Origin: Vaginella massiliensis
GTDB taxonomy: Bacteria > Bacteroidota > Bacteroidia > Flavobacteriales > Weeksellaceae
NCBI RefSeq assembly: GCF_900089075.1
Contig: NZ_LT593747.1
Span: 571,238 to 635,237, forward strand
Direction of reading: 5' to 3'
DNA: 64,000 nucleotides
Position numbers and translations under genes: made by a program. Below are positions 44,126-52,733 of this stretch, in pieces (within the stretch, counting starts at the first letter, position 1; every line of letters begins with the position of its first letter). The notes beneath the pieces are model-generated. The model did no database searches, was not told the DNA's origin, and saw nothing but the letters and a program-made list of their open reading frames with translations.

Positions 44126-45727
44126 AAAAAGATGAGTTATTATTCTTGTTTACGCACTCATCTTTTTCAGATTATGAGCTAAAGCATGCAATCCGAACTC
44201 TAATTCCACTTTTTCAATTCCTTTTAGGGTAAATCTTTTGAAGTTTCGGTTGTGTTTGAGTTGGGCAAATGTAGGTTCGACATCAGCAGTTCTTTGTTTT
44301 CTTCTTATTTCTCCGATATCGGATGTGAGAAGTTCTCTTGCTTTTTGTTTGTGGTATTCTAATTTATGGTTCCTTTCTACTGTCCTGTTGTTTTTCCCCT
44401 TGAAGCACTGGCTTCTGAGCGGACATCCATTGCAGTTTTTAGCGCTATAACAACTATAGGTTTGCTTATATCCTGACTTTGTTTGGACTTTTCGCTCACC
44501 GCGCTTTTCCATACGTTGTCCCATCGGGCATACATAAAAATCTTGCGCTTCATTATAATAGAGTGAGTCTCGTTCAAAGGGTTTGGGATTTTTTCTTTTC
44601 TTTGATTTACCTTGTTCTTGGTCAAAGGTGTAGAACTTTACAAAGGCTTTGATTGCTTTGTCCTCCAAAAGTTCGTAATTTTCTTCACTTCCGTATCCTG
44701 CATCTGCGGTGAGTTCTTCGGGAAGCTCATTGTAGAGTTTTTTATGGTTTTCTAAATGAGGTTTTAAAGTATGAATGTCGTTGGTGTCTTGATGTAAGGT
44801 ATAGTTGACGATGATTTGGTTTTCGGTGCTGATTTGTGCATTGTAGCCGGGTTTTAATTGTCCGTTCTGCATGTGGTCGTCCTTCATGCGCATAAAGGTC
44901 GCATCGGGATCGGTTTTGCTGTAGGAGTTGCGTTCTTGTAGTAACTTTTCTTGTTCTTGGTATTTCTTTAAGTTTGGCGCAAAATTCTTTTGGATGTAAC
45001 GGGATTTGGCTTTTTTCTTTGGATCGTCAGACTTTTCTTTTAGGATTCGGTTGATTTTATCTGCGGCTTGTTGGACTTTTTCAGGATCAAGTTTTTTGAA
45101 CTCCGGTGGCTCGGGATCTTGGTCTTCTTCATCAGCAACGCACTGCGCGTATTGCCACATATCCTCTAATTGTTTGATCATTTTCTCCCGATTGGTCTTG
45201 ATGGAATTTCCCCAGACAAAGGTGTATCTTCCAGCTACCGATTCTATTTTGGTACCGTCTGTATAAACTCGTTTGAGACTCACTAATTTTTCTTCTACCA
45301 AAAGCAATACCACTTGTTTGAAGATGTCTTTGAATACGGCTTTTAACTTATTGCTTCGAAATCGGGCTATCGTATTATGGTCGATGCTTTCTCTACCAGA
45401 AAGCCACATAAAGTTTATGTTCTCATTGAGGGCTTTTTCGATCTTTCTACTGGAATAAATATTGTCCATATAAGCGTAAACCATCACTTTGAGCATCATT
45501 TTAGGATGATAACTAGGATGACCTTCCCGACTGTAAGTTTCTAAAAGAGGTTTTAAGTCTATCTTCTCAACTACGTTGTTTACGATTCTTACTGGATGAT
45601 TAGTCGGAATTAATTCTTCTATCGAAGGTGGAAATAACCAGTTTTGGGATTGGTTATATTCTTTAATTCTATAGTTCATTTCGCTGAAAATTAAGTAGTT
45701 AAATATAGTGAATTCTATATTAATCAC
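44126..45727 (-). mobile_element. IS1182-family insertion sequence (core; ends not resolved)
   Basis: The region contains a complete transposase gene. At its 3' end a 12-base inverted repeat, AAAAAGATGAGT (44126-44137) and ACTCATCTTTTT (44156-44167), covers the last codons. I could not find convincing terminal inverted repeats or a target duplication, so the boundaries given are minimal. Confidence 0.75.
44150..45679 (-). CDS. IS1182-family transposase
   Basis: The 509-residue DDE transposase has the N-terminal DUF772-type region (SQNWLFPPSIEELIPTNHPV, HPKMMLKVMVYAYMDNIYSS, IDHNTIARFR), the first catalytic Asp in KRVYTDGTKIES, the second in ELTADAGYGSEENYELL, a Cys-rich insert (CPMGQRM, CYSAKNCNGCPLRSQC), and the catalytic Glu region DVEPTFAQLKHNRNFKRFTL. 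The frame is intact, so the element may be active. The ATG at 45679 (MNYRIKEYNQSQNW) was chosen over 16 extra codons upstream. It cuts between a receiver-domain remnant and an orphan lipoprotein gene. Confidence 0.93.
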   Translation of the reverse strand: MNYRIKEYNQSQNWLFPPSIEELIPTNHPVRIVNNVVEKIDLKPLLETYSREGHPSYHPKMMLKVMVYAYMDNIYSSRKIEKALNENINFMWLSGRESIDHNTIARFRSNKLKAVFKDIFKQVVLLLVEEKLVSLKRVYTDGTKIESVAGRYTFVWGNSIKTNREKMIKQLEDMWQYAQCVADEEDQDPEPPEFKKLDPEKVQQAADKINRILKEKSDDPKKKAKSRYIQKNFAPNLKKYQEQEKLLQERNSYSKTDPDATFMRMKDDHMQNGQLKPGYNAQISTENQIIVNYTLHQDTNDIHTLKPHLENHKKLYNELPEELTADAGYGSEENYELLEDKAIKAFVKFYTFDQEQGKSKKRKNPKPFERDSLYYNEAQDFYVCPMGQRMEKRGERKVQTKSGYKQTYSCYSAKNCNGCPLRSQCFKGKNNRTVERNHKLEYHKQKARELLTSDIGEIRRKQRTADVEPTFAQLKHNRNFKRFTLKGIEKVELEFGLHALAHNLKKMSA

Positions 45728-45751
45728 CTAATAATCAATCCATTATTTATA

Positions 45752-45784
45752 TAAAAAAACCGCCTCAGTTGTGAGACGGCTTCT
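45752..45784 (-). terminator. Intrinsic terminator of the Cys-rich lipoprotein gene, facing the transposon (right side)
   Basis: On the minus strand CCGTCTCA (45779-45772) pairs with TGAGGCGG (45767-45760), followed by seven T. It lies downstream of the 45856-46293 gene and blocks read-through into the transposase gene. Confidence 0.8.
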
Positions 45785-45855
45785 TTCATTATATCAGTTT
45801 GATATTCATCAATATAGAACACCTCTACCCTTTTGATATTAGAAACGCATTAAGG

Positions 45856-46293
45856 TTAATTCGTTGGATAAGTTACCGTTTTCGTACAATCACCTATTCC
45901 CCCACCACATGGGCTACATTTAACTCCGCTAGCATCTGGCACACAACCATTAGAAGTAGCGCAAATTTTACTTGTACAAGTTATTCCATCTTCGATCAAG
46001 CTGTTGTTTGAAGCATCGTATTTCAACAAGGTTGTAGCGGTGTACTCATTGTCAAAAACCGTTCTCAAATAAAATTTACCATCAATTTCTACAACAGATG
46101 ATTCCAAAACCTTTTCACTTCCATCGAAACCATCCAATAAATCAGCTGATTTTAATTCATATTTTAATTTATTGACGATGGAAGTTCTGTGATTTTCATC
46201 TAGTTCTGGATTCTTTTTACCGTCATCGGAATGTGTACAAGATAAATTAGCTAAAAGAATTCCTGAAAATAAAATTTTAAAAATTGTTTTCAT
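45856..46293 (-). CDS. Cys-rich lipoprotein, unknown
   Basis: The 145-residue protein has a lipobox (SGILLANLSC, Cys about residue 19), a middle region without known motif (LKYELKSADLLDGFDGSEKV, YLRTVFDNEYTATTLLKYD), and a C-terminal segment with six cysteines spaced C-x4-C-x5-C-x8-C-x2-C-x6-C (about residues 103-138), including CSPCGGGIGDC. The cysteines could make disulfides or hold a metal. I do not recognise the family. It is monocistronic with its own terminator, beside a transposon. Confidence 0.7.
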   Translation of the reverse strand: MKTIFKILFSGILLANLSCTHSDDGKKNPELDENHRTSIVNKLKYELKSADLLDGFDGSEKVLESSVVEIDGKFYLRTVFDNEYTATTLLKYDASNNSLIEDGITCTSKICATSNGCVPDASGVKCSPCGGGIGDCTKTVTYPTN

Positions 46294-46772
46294 ATTGTCT
46301 TTTTTTTATGCTCATTTATGGTCACGAGCGGTTATCGACCCATTGGCAAAATTTCGATCATCATTTCAATGATACAAACGATTTTCTCTGTTAGCGATTG
46401 ACTTTTAGGCATTGTTTATACGTCTTTATAAAATTTAACCCAATTGTTTTTTATCGTTTAAAATTCATTTCAACACTGAAGAAATGATCACCAACGGCTA
46501 ACAGTTTAACCACACTGGCAAAGAAAACCAACGTCTACTCTAGCCCGAAAAGCAAAACTGCTCGCTTATTTTCACAAGTTAATAAAAAAATTTTATAAAT
46601 AAAAGAGTTTTGAATGAGAAAATTGTGGGATTTCAAAGAAAACCTTTAGCAGGCTACTTTCACATCTTTCGAAAATACTACGCTCAAACAATCAATATAC
46701 CTTTAAGGAAAATAGTCTATTTTAGAACCGAAATAAGTTATTCTATTTTTAAAGAAAACTTTTCAGAAATAA
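46294..46772. other. Gene-free interval upstream of purA
   Basis: About 480 bases of AT-rich sequence. A 62-codon frame that begins with TTG at 46610 has no family resemblance and is not called. I see no RNA gene or repeat here. Confidence 0.5.
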
Positions 46773-46803
46773 TTGGAAGAGGCTTAACATTAACTTAAAT
46801 TTG
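46773..46803 (+). promoter_or_regulatory. Promoter of purA
   Basis: TTG (46773-46775), a 20-base spacer and TAAATTTG (46796-46803) match the Bacteroidota promoter exactly. The TTG within the -7 element opens a longer frame but cannot be the start of translation. Confidence 0.7.
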
Positions 46804-46839
46804 CAACAAACAAACACAAAACAAAATAACAATACTTGC

Positions 46840-48129
46840 ATGTCAACAAATGTAGTGGTCGGCCTACAATGGGGCGACGAAGGAAAAGGAAAAATCACCG
46901 ATGTCTTGGCAGAGAAATCGGATTATGTAGTTCGCTATCAAGGTGGTAACAACGCTGGACACACGGTGTATGTGGGCGACGACAAATTTGTCTTGCACCT
47001 TTTACCCTCTGGGGTATTGCAATGCAAAGGAAAATGCATCATTGCCAATGGCGTGGTGGTCAACCCAGAAGCTTTCTTCAACGAGATAGAAAAACTAGAG
47101 TCGAGAGGTCTCAACACCGATCATGTTTTCATCAGTCGACGAGCACACATCATCATGCCTTATCATATTCTTTTGGATGAATATCGAGAAGAATTTGCTG
47201 GTCTAGACGGACAAATCGGAACTACCAAACGCGGTATTGGTCCATGCTACGAAGACAAAGTGGCTCGAGTTGGAATCAGAGCGATCGATTTATTGAATCC
47301 GGATATTTTAGCTGCCAAAATCAAAGAAAATTTGGTGGTAAAAAATGCACTTTTCGAAAAATTATTCGAAAAAGAACCGCTGAAATTCGAAGATATTTAT
47401 CAGAAATACCTCGATTATGGCGAAAAATTAAAATCCAGAATCATCGATTCAGAATTAGAAATCAACCAAGCCATAGACGAAGGTAAAACAGTACTTTTCG
47501 AAGGCGCACAAGCACTGATGCTGGATATAGATTTTGGTACCTACCCTTTTGTTACCTCATCTTCTCCAACCACTGGTGGTGTTTGTGTGGGCGCAGGCGT
47601 ACCTCCGACCAAACTACAAAACATGATTGGGGTCTCTAAAGCCTATTGTACACGGGTAGGAAACGGACCTTTCCCAACCGAATTGGACAACGAATTGGGC
47701 GAACAAATTCGTCAAGTTGGTCACGAATTTGGTGCCTCTACCGGAAGACCAAGACGCACAGGCTGGCTAGATTTGGTAGCACTGAAACACGCTTGCATGA
47801 TCAACGGCATCACCCATTTGGTCATCACCAAACTCGATGTATTGTCTAATATCGACACCATCAATATTTGTACAGCCTACAAAACAGAAGACGGTAAAAT
47901 CATCGACTATTTCACCTCTTCTACCACCAAACTAGACTTGTACGAACCCATTTACGAATCTTTACCAGGCTGGCAAGAAGACATTACCAAGATCAATTCG
48001 TTCGACGAGTTGCCGCAAACTGCCCAAGATTACATTCATTACATAGAGCGTTATCTGGGCATCGAGGTTTATTTGGTCTCTGTAGGGCCAGAGCGGTCGC
48101 AAAATATTATTAGAACAACCTTGTTTTAA
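46840..48129 (+). CDS. purA: Adenylosuccinate synthetase
   Basis: The enzyme joins IMP and aspartate with GTP to give adenylosuccinate, the first step from IMP to AMP. The 429-residue protein has GLQWGDEGKGK (P-loop-like GTP site and catalytic Asp), YQGGNNAGHTV (His), IGTTKRGIGPCYEDK, FEGAQALMLDIDFGTYPFVTSS split over two strands, VGNGPFPTEL and STGRPRRTGWLD. The ATG at 46840 (MSTNVVVGLQWG) is the family start. purB, the next step of the same branch, lies 0.9 kb downstream with one unrelated gene in between. Confidence 0.97.
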   Translation: MSTNVVVGLQWGDEGKGKITDVLAEKSDYVVRYQGGNNAGHTVYVGDDKFVLHLLPSGVLQCKGKCIIANGVVVNPEAFFNEIEKLESRGLNTDHVFISRRAHIIMPYHILLDEYREEFAGLDGQIGTTKRGIGPCYEDKVARVGIRAIDLLNPDILAAKIKENLVVKNALFEKLFEKEPLKFEDIYQKYLDYGEKLKSRIIDSELEINQAIDEGKTVLFEGAQALMLDIDFGTYPFVTSSSPTTGGVCVGAGVPPTKLQNMIGVSKAYCTRVGNGPFPTELDNELGEQIRQVGHEFGASTGRPRRTGWLDLVALKHACMINGITHLVITKLDVLSNIDTINICTAYKTEDGKIIDYFTSSTTKLDLYEPIYESLPGWQEDITKINSFDELPQTAQDYIHYIERYLGIEVYLVSVGPERSQNIIRTTLF

Positions 48130-48136
48130 TGCAAAA

Positions 48137-48170
48137 AAAGTCTGATGTTTATCGGACTTTTATTGTTTTT
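48137..48170 (+). terminator. Intrinsic terminator after purA
   Basis: AAAAGTCTGAT (from 48137) pairs with ATCGGACTTTT (48151-48161), followed by a T-rich run. It lies between the purA stop and the preferred start of the next gene at 48174. Confidence 0.65.
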
Positions 48171-48173
48171 GTC

Positions 48174-49028
48174 ATGAACGAAATTCTAAAAAAAATAGCT
48201 TCATCGCCTCTACAGTTCGACGAGGCATTTCCGGTCGAAGGTGGCGATATCAACGATGCCTTTCGATTAGAAAAAGATGGGCACTATTACTTTTTGAAAT
48301 TGAATATCGCCGATTCGTTTCCCGAAATGTTTCGCAAAGAAGCCTATTCGTTAGACTTTTTAGGAAAGATCAACGACCTAAAAATTCCTAAAACAATCGC
48401 CGTCGGAATTTCGGAAGATAATTATCAGTATTTGATTTTAGAATGGATAGAAAAAGTAACTCCTACTCCCCGATCTTGGCAAAATTTAGGACAGGATTTG
48501 GCAAAAATTCATCGACAAACTCACGAAACATTTGGTTGGCAAGAAGATAATTACATCGGCATCATTGTGCAAAACAACGCTCCAAAAACAAAATGGAGTG
48601 ATTTTTATGCCGAAAATAGGCTGTTGCCTCTAACCAAAATGCTGTTCGATGAGAAACTCATCACCAACAAAGATGCTCAGCTTACCGAACAAATTTGCAA
48701 ACGCTTAGATGAAATTTTCCCAAACGAAGCGCCTGCACTTTTACACGGTGATTTGTGGAATGGCAACATTTTACCAACGCATCAAGATCGGGTCGCTTTC
48801 ATCGATCCGGCTTGTTACTTTGGGCACCGAGAAATGGATATAGCCATGACCAAATTGTTTTCGGGTTTCGATGAAAATTTCTATGCAAGTTATCAAGAAC
48901 ATTATCCCTTAGAGCAAAAATGGGAAGAACGAATTCCGTACGCACAACTATTTCCTTTGATGATTCATGCACTTTTATTCAAAGGATATTATATAAACGA
49001 AGTGCAAAATATGTTGAAAAAGCTTTAA
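48174..49028 (+). CDS. Fructosamine kinase family protein
   Basis: The 284-residue protein is an aminoglycoside-phosphotransferase-fold kinase of the fructosamine/ketosamine-3-kinase family, which phosphorylates sugar adducts on proteins or amines so that they fall off. Motifs: FPVEGGDINDAFRL, YYFLKLN with the ATP Lys, ILEWIE (hinge), PALLHGDLWNGNIL (catalytic HGDxxxxN) and AFIDPACYFGHREMDIAM (Mg Asp). The frame is open to an ATG at 48129 overlapping the purA stop, but a terminator hairpin lies between, so the ATG at 48174 is preferred; it also fits the family length. purB follows after 22 bases. Confidence 0.88.
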   Translation: MNEILKKIASSPLQFDEAFPVEGGDINDAFRLEKDGHYYFLKLNIADSFPEMFRKEAYSLDFLGKINDLKIPKTIAVGISEDNYQYLILEWIEKVTPTPRSWQNLGQDLAKIHRQTHETFGWQEDNYIGIIVQNNAPKTKWSDFYAENRLLPLTKMLFDEKLITNKDAQLTEQICKRLDEIFPNEAPALLHGDLWNGNILPTHQDRVAFIDPACYFGHREMDIAMTKLFSGFDENFYASYQEHYPLEQKWEERIPYAQLFPLMIHALLFKGYYINEVQNMLKKL

Positions 49029-49050
49029 AAAAACAAAATACCACGACATC

Positions 49051-50481
49051 ATGAATAAATATCAAAATCCGCTAGAAAGTCGTTATGCAAGCGACGAAAT
49101 GTTGTACAATTTCTCACCCGAAAAAAAATTCACCACTTGGCGTAAATTATGGATTGCTTTGGCAGAAATCGAAAAAGATTTGGGTTTAGATATCACAGAC
49201 GAACAAATAAATGAACTGAAAGCAAACGAAACCCATATCGATTATGCAAAGGCAGCCGAATACGAAAAGAAGTTTCGCCACGATGTGATGGCTCACGTAC
49301 ACGCCTACGGAGACGTAGCTCCAAAAGCAAAAGGAATTATTCACTTGGGGGCAACCTCTACTTTTGTTGGAGATAATACAGATTTGATCCAAATACGCGA
49401 CGGATTCGAATTGGTAAAAAAACAATTGGTCAACGTCATCAACGGATTAGCCAAATTTGCAAAAGAATACAAAGACTTGCCTACCTTAGGGTTTACCCAC
49501 TATCAGCCAGCGCAATTGAGCACAGTTGGCAAACGCGCTACGCTTTGGTTGCAATCTGTTTTGTTAGATTTGGAAGAATTAGAATTCAGAATAGAAACCT
49601 TACGTTTTCGAGGTGTAAAAGGCACCACAGGTACAGCAGCCTCGTTCAAAGAATTGTTCAACGGCGATTACGAAAAAGTAAAAAAACTAGATTTGGAGTT
49701 ATCGGCAAGATTTGGCTTCAACAATGTTTTTGCAGTGTCTGGACAAACCTATGATCGAAAAATAGACGCACAGGCGTTAGAAATCTTGGCTAATATTGCC
49801 CAATCTGCACACAAATTCACCAACGATTTGCGCTTGTTGCAAAACCTAAAAGAAATCGAAGAGCCATTCGAAAAAAATCAGATCGGCTCATCGGCAATGG
49901 CATACAAAAGAAACCCAATGCGTTCTGAGCGAATAGCTTCTTTGGCTAAATTTGTAATTTCACTTGCCTCATCGCCCCAAATGGTAGCCGCAACCCAATG
50001 GTTCGAGCGCACCTTAGACGACTCTGCCAACAAACGCCTTTCTATTCCGCAAGCTTTCTTAGCCATCGATTCTATCTTGCTCATATGGAACAATATTTTG
50101 GAAGGCTTGGTCGTTTACCCCAAAATTATCGAAAAACGAATACAAGAAGAATTACCATTCATGGCAACAGAATATATCATTATGGAAGGGGTAAAAAACG
50201 GTGGAGACCGCCAAGAACTTCACGAAATCATCCGTACACATTCTATGGAAGCAGCTAAGCAAGTGAAAATAGAAGGAAAATCGAACGATCTCATCGAACG
50301 AATCTTAAACGATGAAAACGTGAAAATTGACAAACAAAAATTATTGGAATTGATGAACCCGAAGAATTTCATTGGTTTTGCACCCGAGCAAACAGAAGAA
50401 TTCTTGAAAACAGAAGTCGAGCCAATTTTAGAAAAATATAAAGATCTTTTGGGTAATCTCAATACCGATCTGAAGGTATAA
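49051..50481 (+). CDS. purB: Adenylosuccinate lyase
   Basis: The fumarase/aspartase-superfamily enzyme removes fumarate in two steps of purine synthesis (SAICAR to AICAR, adenylosuccinate to AMP). The 476-residue protein has RHDVMAHVHAYGD, IHLGATSTFVGDNTD, GFTHYQPAQLSTVGKR (catalytic His region), and the signature IGSSAMAYKRNPMRSERI with the mobile catalytic Ser loop. It is the second purine gene of this neighbourhood, downstream of purA and the fructosamine-kinase gene. Confidence 0.96.
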   Translation: MNKYQNPLESRYASDEMLYNFSPEKKFTTWRKLWIALAEIEKDLGLDITDEQINELKANETHIDYAKAAEYEKKFRHDVMAHVHAYGDVAPKAKGIIHLGATSTFVGDNTDLIQIRDGFELVKKQLVNVINGLAKFAKEYKDLPTLGFTHYQPAQLSTVGKRATLWLQSVLLDLEELEFRIETLRFRGVKGTTGTAASFKELFNGDYEKVKKLDLELSARFGFNNVFAVSGQTYDRKIDAQALEILANIAQSAHKFTNDLRLLQNLKEIEEPFEKNQIGSSAMAYKRNPMRSERIASLAKFVISLASSPQMVAATQWFERTLDDSANKRLSIPQAFLAIDSILLIWNNILEGLVVYPKIIEKRIQEELPFMATEYIIMEGVKNGGDRQELHEIIRTHSMEAAKQVKIEGKSNDLIERILNDENVKIDKQKLLELMNPKNFIGFAPEQTEEFLKTEVEPILEKYKDLLGNLNTDLKV

Positions 50482-50488
50482 ACCTAAC

Positions 50489-50520
50489 GAAGCTGTTTCC
50501 ACTGCGAGGCAGCTTTTTTG
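50489..50520 (+). terminator. Terminator after purB
   Basis: GAAGCTG with CAGCTTTTTT (50489-50518) forms a short stem followed by T; inner pairing is weak. Confidence 0.5.
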
Positions 50521-50581
50521 TTTCTAAAAATAATAAAATTAAAAGAACAAAGCGAATAAACAGACCAATTATAAGATAAAC

Positions 50582-50613
50582 TTGACAAACGGGTATCGGA
50601 TATCGTATATTTG
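50582..50613 (+). promoter_or_regulatory. Promoter of queA
   Basis: TTG (50582-50584), a 21-base spacer and TATATTTG (50606-50613) match the Bacteroidota promoter. The start codon at 50629 is 15 bases downstream, so the leader is very short. Confidence 0.7.
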
Positions 50614-50628
50614 TAAAAATTTTGTCTT

Positions 50629-51684
50629 ATGAAAATGAAAACTTCCGATTTCGATTTCAAATTGCCACCAGAATTGTTGGCAGAAAGACCTTCGGAACAA
50701 CGCGACGAAGCACGATTGATGGTGATACACCGCGATACTGGAAAAATAGAACATCGACTCTTCAAAGACCTTATCGACTATTTTGACGAAGGCGACGTGA
50801 TGATTCGTAACAATACAAAAGTATTTCCTGCACGATTGATGGGAAATAAAGAAAAAACAGGAGCACAAATAGAAGTGTTCTTATTACGTGAACTCGACCC
50901 AGAAACTAGACTATGGGATGTTTTGGTCGATCCTGCTCGAAAAATAAGAATTGGAAACAAATTATTTTTCGATGATGATGATACATTGGTTGCAGAAGTT
51001 GTCGACAACACCACTTCACGTGGGCGAACCCTGCGTTTCTTATTCGATGGATCGTACGAAGAGTTCCGCTCGAAACTAAAAGAAATCGGTGAAACTCCAC
51101 TTCCAAAATACATCAAGCGTGAAGCCGACAGCGAAGACATAGAGCGCTACCAAACCATCTATGCCAAAGAAGAAGGCGCAGTGGCAGCTCCTACAGCAGG
51201 CCTACACTTTTCTAAACATTTATTGAAACGATTAGAAATCAAAGGAGTAGATTTTGCAGAGCTGACCTTGCACATCGGATTAGGAACTTTCATGCCTGTA
51301 GAGGTAGAAGATTTGTCGAAACACAAGATGGAATCTGAGCAAGTCATCATTCCCCAAGAATCGGCAGACATCGTCAATCGAGCGATCGATAACAAAAGAA
51401 AAGTTTGTGCCATCGGGACAACCTCGATGCGTTCAATCGAAAGTTCGGTTTCTGCAGATGGTCATTTGAATCCTTTCAATGGTTGGACCAATAAATTCAT
51501 CTATCCACCATACGATTTCAGTATTGCCAACTGCATGATCACCAATTTTCACACTCCAAAATCGACCTTGTTGATGATGATTTCTGCATTTGCAGGACAC
51601 GAAATTACCATGAAAGCATACGAAGAAGCTGTAAAAGAAGGATACAAATTCTACTCTTATGGTGATGCGATGCTAATATTATAA
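50629..51684 (+). CDS. queA: S-adenosylmethionine:tRNA ribosyltransferase-isomerase
   Basis: QueA transfers and isomerises the ribosyl part of SAM onto 7-aminomethyl-7-deazaguanine in tRNA, giving epoxyqueuosine. The 351-residue protein shows [20 protein letters not shown] (typical N-terminus), [57 protein letters not shown] and [17 protein letters not shown]. rlmN follows with 2 bases between stop and start, so the two RNA-modification genes share a transcript. Confidence 0.96.
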   Translation: MKMKTSDFDFKLPPELLAERPSEQRDEARLMVIHRDTGKIEHRLFKDLIDYFDEGDVMIRNNTKVFPARLMGNKEKTGAQIEVFLLRELDPETRLWDVLVDPARKIRIGNKLFFDDDDTLVAEVVDNTTSRGRTLRFLFDGSYEEFRSKLKEIGETPLPKYIKREADSEDIERYQTIYAKEEGAVAAPTAGLHFSKHLLKRLEIKGVDFAELTLHIGLGTFMPVEVEDLSKHKMESEQVIIPQESADIVNRAIDNKRKVCAIGTTSMRSIESSVSADGHLNPFNGWTNKFIYPPYDFSIANCMITNFHTPKSTLLMMISAFAGHEITMKAYEEAVKEGYKFYSYGDAMLIL

Positions 51685-51686
51685 GC

Positions 51687-52733
51687 GTGAATACAGCAAA
51701 AAAAGATATTCGAAAACTCTCACAAGAAGAGTTAGAAACCTACTTCAACTCGATTGGCGAAAAAACATTTCGTGCCAAACAAGTCTACGAATGGCTTTGG
51801 AAGAAAAATGCGCATCAGTTCGATGACATGACCAATCTTTCTAAATCGTTACGAGAAACCTTGGGCGAACAATTTATGATTCAACCAGTTGAAGTAGATC
51901 TTCTACAAAAATCGAACGATGGAACCATCAAAAACGCTGTGAAATTGCACGATGGCAACATCGTAGAATCTGTATTGATCCCAACCGACAACCGAACGAC
52001 CGCTTGTGTCTCTTCGCAAGTTGGTTGCAGCCTCGATTGTACATTCTGCGCTACAGCTCGACTGAAACGAATGCGAAACCTTACCGCGGCAGAGATTGTA
52101 GATCAAGTGGTCATTATAGACGAAGAAAGTAAACGATACTTCAATCGACCGCTGAGCAACATTGTGTTCATGGGGATGGGCGAACCCTTGCTTAATTATA
52201 ATGAAGTAATCTCGGCAATAAAAAAAATTACAACAGATGAAGGTCTGGGCATGTCACCAAGAAGAATCACACTCTCGACTTCGGGTATTCCGAAAATGAT
52301 CGAAAAACTCGCTGACGAAGATCTCAAAATAAAATTAGCTGTATCGCTACACGCCGCTCGAGAAGAGGTGCGAAACCTCATCATGCCTTTCTCGGTTAAA
52401 TTTCCACTCAGCGAATTGGCTCAAAGCCTCGAATATTGGTACGCAAAAACCAAAAGTAAAGTTACCTTTGAATATATCGTGTGGAATGGTATAAACGACA
52501 AAAAGGAAGATGTAGAGGCGCTTGTAAAATTCTGCAAAAGAATTCCGTCGAAAGTAAACATTATCGAGTATAATGCCATAGACGACGGGCAATATCAACA
52601 AGCCTCAGAAAAAGCAATGAATCTCTACATCGATACTTTAGAAAAAAACAATATCGTAGTCAACGTTCGTCGTAGTCGCGGTAAAGATATTGATGCAGCG
52701 TGCGGACAATTGGCAAACAAATCGATCGAATGA
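51687..52733 (+). CDS. rlmN: 23S rRNA (adenine2503-C2)-methyltransferase / tRNA A37 methylase RlmN
   Basis: The radical-SAM enzyme methylates A2503 of 23S rRNA and A37 of some tRNAs. The 348-residue protein has CSLDCTFC with cluster Cys114, Cys118 and Cys121, the catalytic Cys339 in DIDAACGQLA, FMGMGEPLLNYN (SAM Gly motif) and ITLSTSGIPKMIEKLA. The GTG at 51687, two bases after the queA stop, is the only sensible start. Its stop overlaps the ATG of the next, secreted-protein gene. Confidence 0.95.
   Translation: MNTAKKDIRKLSQEELETYFNSIGEKTFRAKQVYEWLWKKNAHQFDDMTNLSKSLRETLGEQFMIQPVEVDLLQKSNDGTIKNAVKLHDGNIVESVLIPTDNRTTACVSSQVGCSLDCTFCATARLKRMRNLTAAEIVDQVVIIDEESKRYFNRPLSNIVFMGMGEPLLNYNEVISAIKKITTDEGLGMSPRRITLSTSGIPKMIEKLADEDLKIKLAVSLHAAREEVRNLIMPFSVKFPLSELAQSLEYWYAKTKSKVTFEYIVWNGINDKKEDVEALVKFCKRIPSKVNIIEYNAIDDGQYQQASEKAMNLYIDTLEKNNIVVNVRRSRGKDIDAACGQLANKSIE

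Noticed and set aside
44080-45750. Terminal inverted repeats of the IS1182-type element
   Set aside because: No convincing pair found apart from the terminator-like hairpins; element ends were left open.
46610-46798. 62-codon frame upstream of purA
   Set aside because: TTG start, no recognisable domain, and it ends within the purA promoter.
48129-48173. Upstream ATG of the fructosamine-kinase gene
   Set aside because: It would place a terminator hairpin inside the coding region and add 15 residues foreign to the family.
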